Position numbers and translations under genes: made by a program | The notes under the pieces: model-generated | The model's input: the letters and a program-made list of their open reading frames with translations, nothing else | Told to the model about the DNA's origin: nothing | The model's database searches: none | Part shown: one piece after another, positions 1-12,049 of the stretch | How the letters are laid out: each line of letters opens with the position of its first letter | Numbering within the stretch: the first letter of the stretch is position 1 | NCBI GenBank assembly: GCA_001972305.1 | Contig: BDDD01001969.1 | Location: 62,001 to 126,000, forward strand | Direction of reading: 5' to 3' | From: Cephalotus follicularis | Lineage: Eukaryota > Streptophyta > Magnoliopsida > Oxalidales > Cephalotaceae | Length of the DNA stretch: 64,000 nucleotides

Positions 1-1131
1 TATATAATCATACTCCAAAAAGTGCTATAAATTTAAAACTTTAAACCAAAGTCATATAAGCGGAAGAATCATTATATAACATCAGCGGAATAATCAAATC
101 AAACAAAAACTAACTCTTAAAATCTCCCGAAATTTCGGCATGAAGTATTCATTTATAGGACTAAACCCCCTGTAAAGGAAAACTCAATTTATATCTCAAC
201 ACTCCCGAAGGAGGAATCAGCAGTTTATGTATATATACGGGCTCAGCCCTCAGCAACCACACTCTTGAAGGAGGAAACAACAGTTTATCACAATAGGGGG
301 TCCTGTCTATATCTTTTACATTAACACCCATATAATAAGCACTGCCACATGTCGGCAGGTCGATAGCTGAATAAACATAACTATAACATCTTTATATTTG
401 TCTCAAATACATAGGGTTCCTTTTCACAATCCTTATACATAACAAGCCTTATATCTCAAAACATTTTAATCATAAACATGAGGCCCCTTTTGTACAACTC
501 TTATATGCAACCCCTATAAGCAAATCCAGATACAAGCAACTCCATATACAATTGGCTAACAAAAGCTGTTATAGAAAACCTGCCATTCTCAGCTTACCTC
601 GTTGCAATCCATCACCTGTGCCTGGGCCTGACCCATTCCGCACACAGGGGAAATGGGTCAGCGACATAATGTCGTGTAGGTATACCATGCTATGCATGCA
701 ACATTATAATAGTAATATGCGTGTAACAATATATCAATGTATTTCATGTAGTGCATCAGCATAATGGTGATATGCGTGGAGCAATATAAAGATATTTCAT
801 GCATGCCACAGGGTAGTAAAGTGCTATGCATGCATCCAGTGTAATCATAAGTCATGTGGTAAACAATATATATATGTGTATCAATATGCCAGGTGATATC
901 ATGTGTGTAAATGGCAATCATGGACAACTTCAATATACCAGCCATCCCTAAGCGGGGTAAATTTAGGTAGTCCTAATAACATCAAAGGCCATAGGCCTGC
1001 AGACAATCCATATCAATCATAGGAACAATCAGTCCATAGGATCCATCCCACCCTCGACGCAATTTTGGTGTCGTGGAGGTGTAAGGAATGAGATAACACT
1101 GACCACGTCGTTTATTTCTTGATTTGTAGGG

Positions 1132-1350
1132 GTCCACCAATGTGTGGGGTCCGCGCAACGTATATGGGTCCACCAATGTGTGGGGTCCGCGCAATGTATA
1201 TGGGTCCACCCATGTGTAGGGTCCGCGCAATGTATATGGGTCCACCCAATGAGTGGGGTCCGCGCAATATATATGGGTCCACCCAATGTGTGGGGTCCGC
1301 ATAATATATATTGGTCCACCCAATGTGTAGGGGCCACTGAATGTATATGG
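1132..1350. repeat. 36-37-bp minisatellite, six copies
   Basis: Six head-to-tail units begin with GTCCACC, contain GTGTGGGGTCCGCGCAA and end with GTATATGG. The matching block in the other LTR of the same element (8337-8519) has five units, so copy number changed after insertion or was mixed during replication. Confidence 0.9.
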
Positions 1351-2013
1351 TCTATCGTTCCCGACATTCACGACGGAAATGAATGTCAGGAATGGGTTAT
1401 CTCGTTAGTCTCATACAATACAATCAATAATCCATCCCGTAGTTGTGACCCAAAATCATGTATGCTTTAAAATGATAGGAACCATTTTGTAAAGGATCTC
1501 ATAGGATCCACATCCGTCGAATCATGTCATATCATTTCTGTAATCATGAGTCATTTTGTTTCATATTCAATGGCCATTTTCATTTCCAAAATCCATTTTG
1601 TAATCAATTTTCATATATCATTTGGTTGGTCCCTATCGAAGTTATAATGAATGGAAAGGGAGTCCAAATGGGAGTATCCGCGCCCAGATGTCCTAATGGA
1701 AGCACCTAACCATTCTAAAATCCATAAAACAATGGAGATGAAGTCCAAATAAGATATCTGCGTCTCGATATCCCAATGGAACTATCCTGACCATTTTGAA
1801 AACCATTTAGAAACCATTTGCGTAAAACTCTTTTATTGAGTACTTTCCTTAAAACTTCACTTTGAACATCGATTTAGAAATCAAATATGATACAGAAGGA
1901 TTTCCATAGGTTACAAAGCCTTGGGGAGGCTTTCTCTAGAATTTGGTTAAAGATACAACCATTTTGGATGGAAAACCATGTAAAACAGTGTGTTTGGGCA
2001 AAATAGGGCACTA

Positions 2014-2222
2014 AGCGTCGATGCTTAGCCCCGGGCGTCAACAGTTTTAAAAAACACAAGTATAAAGAGTCAACGGTTTGTTCTAAAGCATAAGGCGTCG
2101 ACTGTTTGGTTTAACTCATAAAAGCGTCGACTATAAGTTTAACACATAAAAGCGTCGACTGTAAGTTTAACACATAAAAGCGTCGACAGGTTTAGTTTTG
2201 AAAGCATAAAGCGTCGACGGTT
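2014..2222. repeat. GTCGAC-motif array in LTR A (left copy)
   Basis: The GTC of successive GCGTCGAC or GCGTCAAC motifs lies at about 2017, 2037, 2069, 2097, 2126, 2154, 2182 and 2214. The first step is 20 bp. The later steps are mostly 28 bp, with two of 32. The 28-bp unit reads GCGTCGACTGTAAGTTTAAC followed by ACATAAAA. The right LTR has one unit fewer. Confidence 0.88.
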
Positions 2223-2747
2223 TTGATAGAAAATGCAGTTTGTGAAAGAGTTCGTAAACTATGTCCGAAACAGTTCAAAACCTTTTAAGATTCATCCCAT
2301 AGCCCGTGAATTAAGAGAAGGCAAGAACTCATCTCCTCTTAATTCAACGTCGAACCCTTATATCATATGCCATATGCAGTATACATATCCATCCGTATGC
2401 TCCTATATATATATATATATACAATCATGCATCCATACAAATACAATTCGTACACATCAATCCATATAATTATTTAGAATGCATGAATGTAAAGCAAGCA
2501 ATAGTATAACCTACCTCGTAGCAACTGACCTCGTAAAGCTCAGAAATCCTCTATCCTTGATCGTCTCGTTTATCCTTGATCGTTTCCTTTATCTTGCATG
2601 CACAACACATTTCCGTTACACTCTATGCACGAAAACCAAGAACAGCCGCTATCGGAGCTTCGGCCAGTTTCCAACCAACTCATTTAGCTCTAGCGAAACC
2701 CAAAAACAGGTTCCACATTGGACGATATGTTCAAAACCATCGGAGGC

Positions 2748-3110
2748 TCACCGTGACTCGTCGTGAAATGCGCTATCACGGCCGGCAGTGAGTCAACTCG
2801 CCGATCAACCACAACTTCGGTCACCACATAAAATCGCCACACAATCATGAATTCTATGCGTCACTGCCAGAGACTCGCTGTGACTCACCGTGAAACGCGC
2901 TGTCATGGTCGGCCAGTGAGTTCTACTCACTGAGTTGACTCGGTGGCCAACCACAACTCCAATCAACACTCCAAAACGCCATAACCGACCTTAAAATGCT
3001 TCAACCAGTCCATTGGTATTCGTAAATCGCCATGACTCAGTGCAAAATGCTGTGTCACAGGCGACAGCGAGATGGACTCGCCGTGTTGACTCAGTGACTA
3101 TAATCCGTCC
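2748..3110. repeat. Imperfect tandem repeats, about 120-155 bp, three copies
   Basis: Three diverged units start near 2748, 2870 and 3025. Each carries a GTGACTC / GTGAAACGCGCTGTCA segment and a later CAGTGAGT / GTTGACTCGGTG segment. The same block recurs in the right LTR near 9890-10250. Its function is unknown. It lies upstream of the pyrimidine-rich end of the LTR. Confidence 0.6.
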
Positions 3111-3760
3111 GATTTAGGCCGAAACACACCACAACGACCACCAAAAGGGGAAGAGCTGGTCTTCTAGACAAAGACCGGCCCTTTACCCGCGACGAAATCG
3201 GCGACTGGTGGCGTTGACAGTGACGGTGAAACGTCAGGGGAGAAGAGAGAAGAAGGAAAATAGAAGAGGAAAGGGGTTACCGTGGGTCGCAGCATGCTTC
3301 CGGCCGTCGAGCTTCGCCCGACACCATTTCTTCTCTGGCGCCATCTCTCTCCTGTTCTCTCCTGATGTCTCTCTCCCGTTGTCTCACTCTCTCCCACAAT
3401 CTCGTCTGTCATTCTTTCTAACACACGGGTGCCTTATGCGCACGTGTGTCTCTTTTTCTTTCTTTTAAATTTTGCTTCCCTTCTTGGTATTTACTGGCCA
3501 AAATGCTAAGGCTTGGGTCCCGTTTAATCCGCAAACGGCAATATTAATTATCCGAACGGGTACCAAAATAATCGCAATAAAAATGCGAACATAGGGCCTT
3601 ATTGTCGCGCATTAAAAATGGGCTTTATTAGGCATTTTGGGCCTTATGATTTGCAGCTCCAATACACGATGCTTTTTATTAATTCCGGCTCCATCGGCTC
3701 AATACGGCCATACACTGTGCCAATATTAAAATAATCGTTTATAAAATTTAGGGCGTTACA

Positions 3761-3775
3761 TCCTCCCCTCCTTAG
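3761..3775 (-). promoter_or_regulatory. Polypurine tract of element A
   Basis: On the minus strand AAGGAGGGGAGGA abuts the TGTAACGCC start of the 3' LTR. This is the standard plus-strand DNA priming site of gypsy elements. Just upstream is the inverted repeat AAATCTCGGGACGAGATTT, of the same kind as the TTTCGAGGACGAAA repeat in the Tekay-like elements of this window. Confidence 0.9.
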
Positions 3776-4087
3776 AAAAATCTCGTCCCGAGATTTCCTA
3801 GGTTAAAACTTGAGAGGGTAGAATGTCTTCGTTTCTCTCTCGCGTCTCATGCAACTTTCTCAAGCTCATAGCATTATCATCACACTTCACCCATGAAACG
3901 TCCTCATCCTTTAACCATTTGGTCCATGACCGTATAACTCGTTTCATCATCCTTAGGCGTCCATATCATTCGAAAATAATCTCTGAACATATATTTATGT
4001 ACATATATATGAGTTCTCCTCAACTCGTATCCGTCCTTAGCCCTAACGGCTCAAATGGTAGCACGTGAGAAGGATCTGGATAATACA

Positions 4088-6515
4088 TTATGAGTATTGA
4101 GGTATGAACACCTTATGGAATACATGATCTTCCCGTGTGAGTTCTGCTAACGGCAGAAGTCCATTCCAACCGTTATCTCTATCCAACACGCTTCTGTGAT
4201 GCCACTCTGATCCAGGCATATACTCTACCATACATGGTAGGTTCCAATCCCGTAAGGGTGAGTGGTAAGGTAAGTCTATGGGCAACTGCACCTACTCTCT
4301 CTTCATGTCATTCCACCAAATTGAATTACAGATCTCAATACATCTTGCTAATCGCCGGATGTACTGAGAAACTGGAGCGATAGGCTTATGACCATAGCTC
4401 ACCCTTCAACCATTTATTGTAAAGGATACAAATTCTGCATTGGGATCTTATCAACTCATCACCACGAATCGAGAATTCGGGTTTGAATTCATCTTGATCA
4501 TGTAATGCAGCCTTAAGCAATTCATCATCCATCCCTTGAGCCTCTCAATTCTATCCATCATCCACGGTCGTGCTTGTACTTGGGAGACTGCCAAGCAAGC
4601 TAATCAGCGACCTAAGGCATCTGCAAGCATATTAGCATCGCCTGGTTGACATTGGATCTCACAGATGTAACCATTGAGCAGCTTCATCCACCTTCTTTGT
4701 TTCATATTTAGATCCTTCTAAGAGAAAGGATGTTCAGACCCTTGTGATCTATGAAAACCTCTAACTTTGTGCCGTATAGACAGGGTCTACATTGGCGTAG
4801 CGCATGGCTAACACGGAAAATTCTAGGTCATGAGTAGAGTAACTTACTCCCGAGGCTCCAACTTTCCTGAAGACATAGGGGCTCATTCCCCAAACAATCT
4901 CAAAATATAATTCACACCGTTCCCTGAGGCATCACTATATACCACGAAACCATCATTGCTCTCAGGTAAAACCATGATCGGCGCAGATATCAGACGATGT
5001 TTTAACTCCTGGAAGCTCCCTTTACCACTATCATCTTTTACATCCCGTCTTTCTGCATCAATCGGGTCAAAGGTGTGGTAGCAGCGATAGTAACCCGCTA
5101 AGCCTAAGAAACCACGGATTATTGTCACGTTTATCAGCCATTCCCAATCCTTCACTGCTTCTACACTTGTTAGGTCCACAGACGAACTAGCACTGTGGTC
5201 AACGTGAACAAGGAAGCTACCTCCAATAATAAAAACTCCATACTTGCTGAATTGGCATACCACTGGCGATCTCGCAAGACCTGCAGTGTTTAGTACAACC
5301 ACTTCCCATGGCATTCCGCAAGCTTGGAATGCACTAACACATCATCGAAGGAGACTACAATGATATGGTCAAGATATGGATTACACACCCCTTCCATAAA
5401 GTTTGTGAATGTAGTAAGGAATTGATCATCCCCTTTAACGACACTACGATCCACCCACAAGGTCCATATCGTGACTTGGAGATTGTCGATGATAACACAC
5501 ATTCAAATGGATCCATCTTTGCAATCACTTTCTAACTCATCCATCGGCAACACTAGGAGGTTTTCCGTCATATAGGGTCGACTATCTTTATAGCGCACGA
5601 CTCACACACTCCTTCAGGATGAATAGATTCTCCCATTGGGGTGTTAACTTACATAACATTCCATAAGGGTTCTAGTTTCACATTAGCATGACATATGAGT
5701 CACAAGGCAATACATGAACTGAGCGAATCCGGGTCCATAGCCGTATCTTTGCCATGCCATAACCATATACCATAAACTATACAATATACGTCCTATAGTC
5801 AGGGCTCGTCGACCCTTCCTCTCGGTGCCACACAAATCTACCATGGTCATCTCAGTCGGTGACCTGTTCGCTTCACATGTCATGGCCCTCACTGTCACAC
5901 CATTGGTATATCTCATGGGGTTTCAGACCGGTTGCCTTTTCGAAGTCGGCCTCCCTAGCAAGTCTAGACTACTTGGCAGCCTCAGAAACGGCCTACTAGG
6001 TAGCCTTAGGTGCTAGCCTGACTAGGGAATCCTTTAAGGATAGAACCCAAGCAAAACCAGATACTTCATATGAAACAGGACATTTGGGTGTCAACACCAT
6101 CCTCTAGGCGTCGACTTCATCACTGTAGGCGTCAACTTGTAACACTGGTTAATGCACAGAAACGCGAAAGAATGGTCATCGCGTCAACTACTCACCTCTA
6201 GGGTGTCAACTCTTCATCATAAGTGTCGACACTATGAACCAATGCGTCAACGTGTTGATCGACAGAGGGGTTGACAAACAAAGGAGAATTCCAGCCAAAC
6301 CCCTAGAAACAATCAATCAGATACTATGAACCCTTATTTAGAGGTAAGGATGTTAACTCACCTTGAACCATGTCCAGGTATTCACAAACAACCAGAACAT
6401 CCTCAAACCTCGGTACCGGTCTCCTGTTCACATATGCCAGATATCCACTGTAACCTTGTCCCATAAGTCTATCAGTATGAACGGCTGATATCATCTGAAC
6501 TAGCTGATGATCCAA
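4088..6515 (-). pseudogene. Decayed pol region of element A (RT, RNase H, integrase tail)
   Basis: Minus-strand translations show gypsy pol pieces in the expected order. Near 6324-6515 is the segment leading into reverse transcriptase (DVLVVCEY...LTSLPLNK). Near 5290-5502 is an RT core with VVSFDDVLVHSK, corresponding to the usual F/YxDD motif. Near 4883-5314 come FLGLAGYYR and the RNase H-like YSDASGNGV. Near 4088-4291 is a chromodomain-like tail (WNGLPL...REDHVF). The normal product would be the polyprotein that copies and integrates the element. This copy is fragmented with many breaks and cannot act by itself. No clear gag is seen between 6516 and the primer site. Family assignment rests on these motifs and the LTR structure. 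Confidence 0.75.
6085..6260. repeat. GTCGAC/GTCAAC motif array inside the body of element A
   Basis: The GTC of GCGTCAAC, GCGTCGAC or GTGTCAAC motifs lies at about 6090, 6110, 6131, 6183, 6205, 6225 and 6246. The steps are 20, 21, 52, 22, 20 and 21 bp. Unlike the other arrays in this window, this one is not in an LTR but between the decayed pol and the 5' LTR. Confidence 0.8.
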
Positions 6516-6689
6516 AGTCGCAATAAACTGAAATTGAGACTATCTTGATATATTGAAGGTTACGACCTCCCCGTAACCATTCACATGGGTACAATGTGCT
6601 GCTAACCATTCCATCCGATATCCATAGGAGGGTTAACTAAACACACACACTGTCTTCCAACTATACCATCACAATCCGGACCATTACGA

Positions 6690-6835
6690 TCATAACGATA
6701 CGATCCGCAAACATATCATATCCATATCCATACCTTATCCCTTAACCATAACCGCACGATCCCTAGCCGTACGATTCATGGCTGTACGATCCACAACCGT
6801 ACGATCCATAACTGTATAACCAGCCCATACCATAA
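6690..6835. repeat. Short CGTACGATCC-type tandem repeat
   Basis: About seven imperfect units of roughly 15 bp resemble CCGTACGATCCATAA, often separated by CATA-rich text. The block lies in the body of element A near its 5' LTR, where gag would be expected, but no gag homology can be read here. Confidence 0.6.
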
Positions 6836-7113
6836 AACTGTGAGACTAGGTCAAATTGTATGTCCTCGGTAATTCCCGACCGTGGGACTAGTCTAAATGT
6901 GGTATGGTAGTTCCTTTGCTTTTCTGTTCCATATCTACTTGTTTGAGAGACAAATATTCAGCTATCGACTTCTTATACTCATACTTCCATGAAACTCCAT
7001 GTAACACTTATCATTCCGCTATTCCAAGTAACTCCAATTAGCACTTTATTGCCAGCAATAATTCTCAATTCCCATAGCCAAGGACCCTATCCTGGCGTAT
7101 CCAGCATAGGACC

Positions 7114-7126
7114 GGCTCTGATACCA
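7114..7126 (-). promoter_or_regulatory. Primer binding site of element A (initiator Met tRNA type)
   Basis: The plus-strand text GGCTCTGATACCA is the complement of TGGTATCAGAGCC, the usual plant gypsy site pairing with the 3' end of initiator tRNA-Met. It lies three bases from the LTR edge at 7130, which fixes the minus-strand orientation. Confidence 0.92.
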
Positions 7127-8336
7127 AGCTGTCGCTCCCCGAACCGCGAGAGTAAACCACCACGATCCGACGCGTGATATTCATTCTCTTCAGTCATTCA
7201 ATCATATATAATCATACTCCAAAAAGTGCTATAAATTTAAAACTTTAAACCAAAGTCATATAAGCGGAAGAATCATTATATAACATCAGCGGAATAATCA
7301 AATCAAACAAAAACTAACTCTTAAAATCTCCCGAAATTTCGGCATGAAGTATTCGTTTATAGGACTAAACCCCCTGTAAAGGAAAACTCAATTTATATCT
7401 CAACACTCCCAAAGGAGGAATCAGTAGTTTATGTATATATACGGGCTTAGCCCTCAGAAACCACACTCCCGAAGGAGGAAACAACAGTTTATCACAATAA
7501 GGGGTCCTGTCTATATCGTTTACATCAACATCCATATCATAAGCACTGCCACATGTCGGCAGGTTGATAGCTGAATAAAACATAACTATAACATCTTTAT
7601 ATTTGTCTCAAATACATAGGGTTCCTTTTCACAGTCCTTATACATAACAAGCCTTATATCTCAAAACATTTTAATCATAAACATGAGGCCCCTTTTATAC
7701 AACTATTATATGCAACCCCTATAAGCAAATCCAAATACAAGCAACTCCATATACAATTGGCTAACAAAAGTTGTTATAGAAAACCTGTCATTGTCAGCTT
7801 ACCTCGTTGCAATCCATCACCTGTGCCTGGGCCTGACCCATTCCACACACAGGGGGAATGGGTCAGCGACATAATGTCGTGTAGGTATACCAAGCTATGC
7901 ATGCAACAGTATAATAGTAATATGCATGTAACAATATATCAATGTATTTCATGCAGTGCATCAGCATAATGGTGATATGCGTGGAACAGTATAAAGATAT
8001 GTCATGCATGCCACAGGGTAGTAAAGTGCTATGCATGTATCCAATGTAATCATAAGTCATGTGGTAAACAAAATATATATGTGTATCAATATGCCAGGTG
8101 ATATCATGTGTGTAAATGGCAATCGTGGACAGCTTCAATATACCAGCCGTCCCTAAGCGGGGTATATTTAGCTATTACGAATCACATCAAAGGCCATAGG
8201 CCTGCAGACAATCCATATCAACCATAAGGACAATCAGTCCATAGGGTCCATCCCACCCTCGACGCACTTTTGGTGTCGTGGAGGTGTGAGGAATGAGATA
8301 ACACTGACCACGTCATTTATTTCTTGATTTGTAGGG

Positions 8337-8519
8337 GTCCACCCATGTGTGGGGTCTGAGCAACATATATGGGTCCACCCAATGTGTAGGGTCCGCACAA
8401 TGTATATGGGACCACCCATGTGTGGGGTCCGTTCAATGTATATGGGTCCACCCAATATGTGGGGTCCGCGCAATGTATATGGGTCCACCCAATGTGTGGG
8501 GGCCAAGCAATGTATATGG
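8337..8519. repeat. 36-37-bp minisatellite, five copies
   Basis: Counterpart of the six-unit block at 1132-1350 in the sister LTR. Units begin GTCCACCC and end GTATATGG. Confidence 0.9.
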
Positions 8520-9182
8520 TCTATCGTTCCTGACATTCACGACGGAAATGAATGTCAGGAACGGGTTATCTCGTTAGTCTCATACAATACAATCAATAAT
8601 CCATCCCGTAGTTGTGACCCAAAATCATGTATGCTTTAAAATGATAGGAACCATTTTGTAAAGGATCTCATAGGATCCACATCCGTCAAATCATGTCATG
8701 TCATTTCTATAATCATGAGTCATTTTGTTTCATATTCAATGGCCATTTTCGTTTCCAAAATCCATTTTGTAATCAATTTTTATATATCATTTGGTTGGTC
8801 CCTATCAAAGTTATAATGAATGGAAAGGGAGTCCAAATGGGAGTATCTGCGCCTAGATGTCCCAATGGAAGCACCTGACCATTCTAAAATCCATAAAATA
8901 ATGGCGAGAAAGACCAAATAAGATATCTGCGTCTCGATATCCCAATGGAACTATCCTGACCATTTTGAAAACCATTTAGAAACCATTTACGTAAAACTCT
9001 TTTATTGAGTACTTTCCTTAAAACTTCACTTTGAACATCGATTTAGAAATCAAATATGATACAGAAGAATTTACATAGGTTACAAAGCCTTAGGGAGGCT
9101 TTCTCTGGAATTCGGTTGAAGATACAACCATTTTGGATGGAAAACCATGTAAAACAGTGTGTTTGGGCAGAATAGGGCACTA

Positions 9183-9362
9183 AGCGTCGATGCTTAACCC
9201 CGGGCGTCAACAGTTTTAAAAAACACAAGTATAAAGAGTCAACGGTTTGTTTTAAAGCATAAGGCGTCGACTGTAAGTTTAACATATAAAAGCGTCGACT
9301 GTAAGTTTAACACATAAAAGCGTCGACAGGTTTAGTTTTGAAAGCATAAAGCGTCGACGGTT
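9183..9362. repeat. GTCGAC-motif array in LTR A (right copy)
   Basis: Same motif series as 2014-2222 with one 28-bp unit fewer. The flanking LTR text aligns on both sides, so the difference is a clean unit gain or loss. Confidence 0.87.
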
Positions 9363-10908
9363 TTGATAGAAAATGCAGTTTCTGAAAGAGTTCGTAAATC
9401 ATTGGAACTATGTCCAAAACTATTCAAAACTTTTAAGATTCATCCCATAGCCCGTGAATTAAGAGATGGCAAGAACTCATCTCCTCTTAATTCAACGTCG
9501 AACCCTTATATCATATGCCATATGCAGTATACATATCCATTCGTATGCAAGTATATATATATATATATACAATCATGCATCCATACAAATACAATTTGTA
9601 CACATCAATCCATATAATTATTTAGAATGCATGAATGTAATGCAAGCAATAGTATAACCTACCTCGTAGCAACTGACCTCGTAAAGCTCGGAAATCCTCT
9701 ATCCTTGATCGTCTCGTTTATCCTTGATCGTTTCCTTTATCCTGCATGCACAACACATTTCCGTTACACTCTATGCACGAAAACCAAGAACAGCCGCTAT
9801 CGGAGCTTCTGCCAGTTTCCGGCCAACTCATTTAGCTCTGGCAAAACCCAAAAACAGGTTCCACATTGGACGATATGTTTAAAACCATTGGAGGCTCACC
9901 GTGACTCACCGTGAAACGCACTGTCATGACCGGCAGTGAGTCAACTCGCTGGTTAACCACAGCTTCGGTCTCCACCCAAAATCGCCACACAATCATCAAT
10001 TCTACGCATCACTGCCAGAGACTCACCATGACTCACCGTGAAAGGCGCTGTCACAGCCGGCCAGTGAGTTCAACTCACTGAGTTGACTCAGTGGCCAACC
10101 ACAACTCCGGTCAACACTCAAAAAAGCCATAACCGACCTTAAAATGCTTCAACCAGTCCATTGGTAGCCGTAACTCGCCGTGACTCGGTGCCAAACGCCA
10201 TGTCACAGGCGACAGCGAGATGGACTCACCATGTTGACTCAGTGACTATAATCCGGCCGATTCCGGCCGAAACACACCACAACGACCACCAAAAGGGGAA
10301 GAGCTGGTCTTCTAGACAAAGACCGGCCCTTTACCCGTGACGGAATCGGCGGCTGGTGGCGTTGACAGTGAGGGTAAAACATCGCGGGAGAAGAGAGAAG
10401 AAGGAAAAGAGAAGAGGAAAGGGGTTACCGTGGGTCACATCGAGCTTCTAGCTGTCGAGCTTCGCCCGACGCCATTTCTTCTCCGGTGCCATCTCTCTCC
10501 CGTTCTCTACCGATGTCTCTCTCCCGCTGTCTCACTCTCTCCCACTCTCCCGTCTGTCATTCTTTTTAACACACGGGTGCCTTATGCGCCCGTTTGTCTC
10601 TTTTTCTTTCTTTTAAATTTTGCTTCCCTTCTTGGTATTTACTGGCCAAAATACTAAGGCCTGAGTCCTGTTTAATCCGCAAACGGCAATATTAATTATC
10701 CGAACGGGTACCAAAATAATTGCAATAAAAATGCGAACATAGGGCCTTATTGTCGCGCATTAAAAATGGGCTTTATTAGTCATTTTGAGCCTTATGATTT
10801 GTGGCTCCAATACGCAATGCTTTTTATTAATTCGGGTTCCATCGGCTCAATACGGCCATACACTGTGCCAATATTAAAATAATCATTTATAAAATTTCAG
10901 GCGTTACA

Positions 10909-11111
10909 CAAGGCGTCGACACTTTGCCTACGTGTCAAAGCGTCGATGCTAAAACAATGGCGTCGACGCTTTTGATGCCTTAGAAAGTAAAAAGAAAGAA
11001 AAGAAAATAAATTAATAACAATTCAAACGGTCCGAACAAGATAGCATATATCAGAAGACATAAACACATCATATAACAATAAACACGTAGGCATAGAAAT
11101 GGGGTATTATA
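10909..11111 (-). repeat. LTR B: end of another minus-strand LTR, host of element A
   Basis: A 203-bp stretch ends GGGGTATTATA, a likely mutated form of the GGGGTATTACA end of plant gypsy LTRs, exactly where the reading of fragment C stops. It carries GTCGAC-type motifs at 10911-10975 and an A-rich tract near 10985-11010. The rest of this LTR should lie left of element A, outside the window. Family unknown. Confidence 0.6.
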
Positions 11112-11870
11112 GTAACCTTGTTGAGCTACCTGTAATCGATACACATCATTAAAGATCCATCATTAATCTTGACAAATAGCACTGGTTCTCCCATTGGTGA
11201 CACACTCGGTCTGATGAAACCTCTGTCAAGAAGGTCCTATAACTGTATTTTTAGCTCATTCAGTTCTATCAGTGCCATGCGGTATGTTGCTGTGGAAACT
11301 GGAGTTGTCACTGGTAGAAGGTTAGTAACAAACTTCGTCACCCGGTTAGGTGGTAAGGATGTTAAGTCCTGAGGAAAAGCATCTCCAAATTCACACACCA
11401 CTAGAATATCCTCCGAACTCGGTTGCCATCTTTTGGTATCAATAACATATACCATGTATCCCTAAAAACCCTGTCTCAGTAATCTATCTGCATGAAGTGC
11501 TATAATAATTGTGTAGCATATGGCTCCAAGGTCCCAACAAACTTAAAAGGTCACTGACCAGGCACACAAAAGGTCACCACCTTCATGTAACAATCGACCT
11601 AAGCATAGAATGCAGATAGCTAATCAATCCCAATAATCACATCAATGTCCTGTATGGGGAGAACAATAAGGTCAACTCACAAGTGACGACCATCAATCTC
11701 CAATAAATAGTCTCTACACACTCGATCGATGGTCGCTGACTCACCAAGATGTGTACTAACCTCCACGAGGCAAGGTAAACAATCATGTCTCAAACCCAAA
11801 CTATGGAAAATGTGCGATGCAATGTATGAATGGGATGAGTGCGGATCTATAAGAACCCATGCTGAAAGCT
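11112..11870 (-). pseudogene. Protease and N-terminal RT remnant of element C
   Basis: The protease part shows the aspartic-protease context VLID followed by SHSYIA, where the family normally has D-S/T-G. The RT part shows the palm entry text (LLPVTTPVS...YRMALIELNELK, then a GEPVLFVK-like stretch and CIDYR). These are the normal order and spacing for a gypsy polyprotein in which the protease cuts Gag-Pol and RT copies the RNA. The remnant stops at LTR B, is degraded, and has no RNase H or integrase in the window. Confidence 0.7.
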
Positions 11871-12049
11871 AAAAAACTCAGAGAATACCTCAAATCACAG
11901 AGTTTGACCCAGCTACAACACCTGAATCCATGAAAAAAACTCTGTCCTGAACGATCGGGGTAGAACCTGCTACCTGCTTCACCTTAGAATGAAAAGTCCC
12001 AAGGGAAGCTGATGGTGTACTGTCATACTGCCCTTGATATGTCGGCCCC

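Larger units (their letters stand above)
1..3760 (-). repeat. 3' LTR of element A (left copy, 5' part of plus-strand text cut off)
   Basis: This copy matches 7205-10908 almost throughout and ends at GGCGTTACA next to the polypurine tract. It has no coding content that I trust. It contains a 36-bp minisatellite (1132-1350), an array of GTCGAC-centred motifs (2014-2222), an AT microsatellite (2404-2421), three imperfect 120-155-bp repeats around GTGACTCACCG (2748-3110) and a pyrimidine-rich tract (3330-3480). The scattered small open frames translate these repeats and are not genes. Confidence 0.92.
1..10908 (-). mobile_element. Element A: Ty3/gypsy LTR retrotransposon, broken, runs off left edge
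   Basis: Positions 1-3760 repeat as 7205-10908 (offset 7204 at the left), which defines two long direct repeats around a 3.4-kb body. The minus-strand order is 5' LTR (7130-10908), tRNA-iMet type primer site (7114-7126), decayed body, polypurine tract (from 3761) and 3' LTR (1-3760, about 75 bp cut off by the window). The LTR edges are TG...CA, written on the plus strand as TGTCGCTCCC...GGCGTTACA. Body translations match gypsy reverse transcriptase, RNase H and an integrase tail, but the body is short for a 3.8-kb-LTR element and has many breaks. The LTRs differ at only a few percent of sites by eye plus repeat-unit differences, so the insertion is fairly young although the body is poor. It lies inside LTR 'B'. 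The target duplication cannot be checked because the left end is outside. Confidence 0.9.
7130..10908 (-). repeat. 5' LTR of element A (complete, 3779 bp)
   Basis: Begins TGTCGCTCCCC beside the primer site and ends GGCGTTACA at 10908. It contains the same sub-repeats as the left copy: a minisatellite with five units (8337-8519), a GTCGAC array (9183-9362), an AT microsatellite (9552-9569) and GTGACTCACCG repeats (about 9890-10250). The right flank CAAGG continues into a foreign LTR end. Confidence 0.92.

Noticed and set aside
552-764. Small open frame repeated at 7757-7969
   Set aside because: Same reason: matched positions in sister LTRs of element A, no domain, no supporting start context.
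1029-1371. Open frames with repeating WTHIHCADPTH text
   Set aside because: They translate the 36-bp minisatellite of LTR A. The reading differs in the sister LTR.
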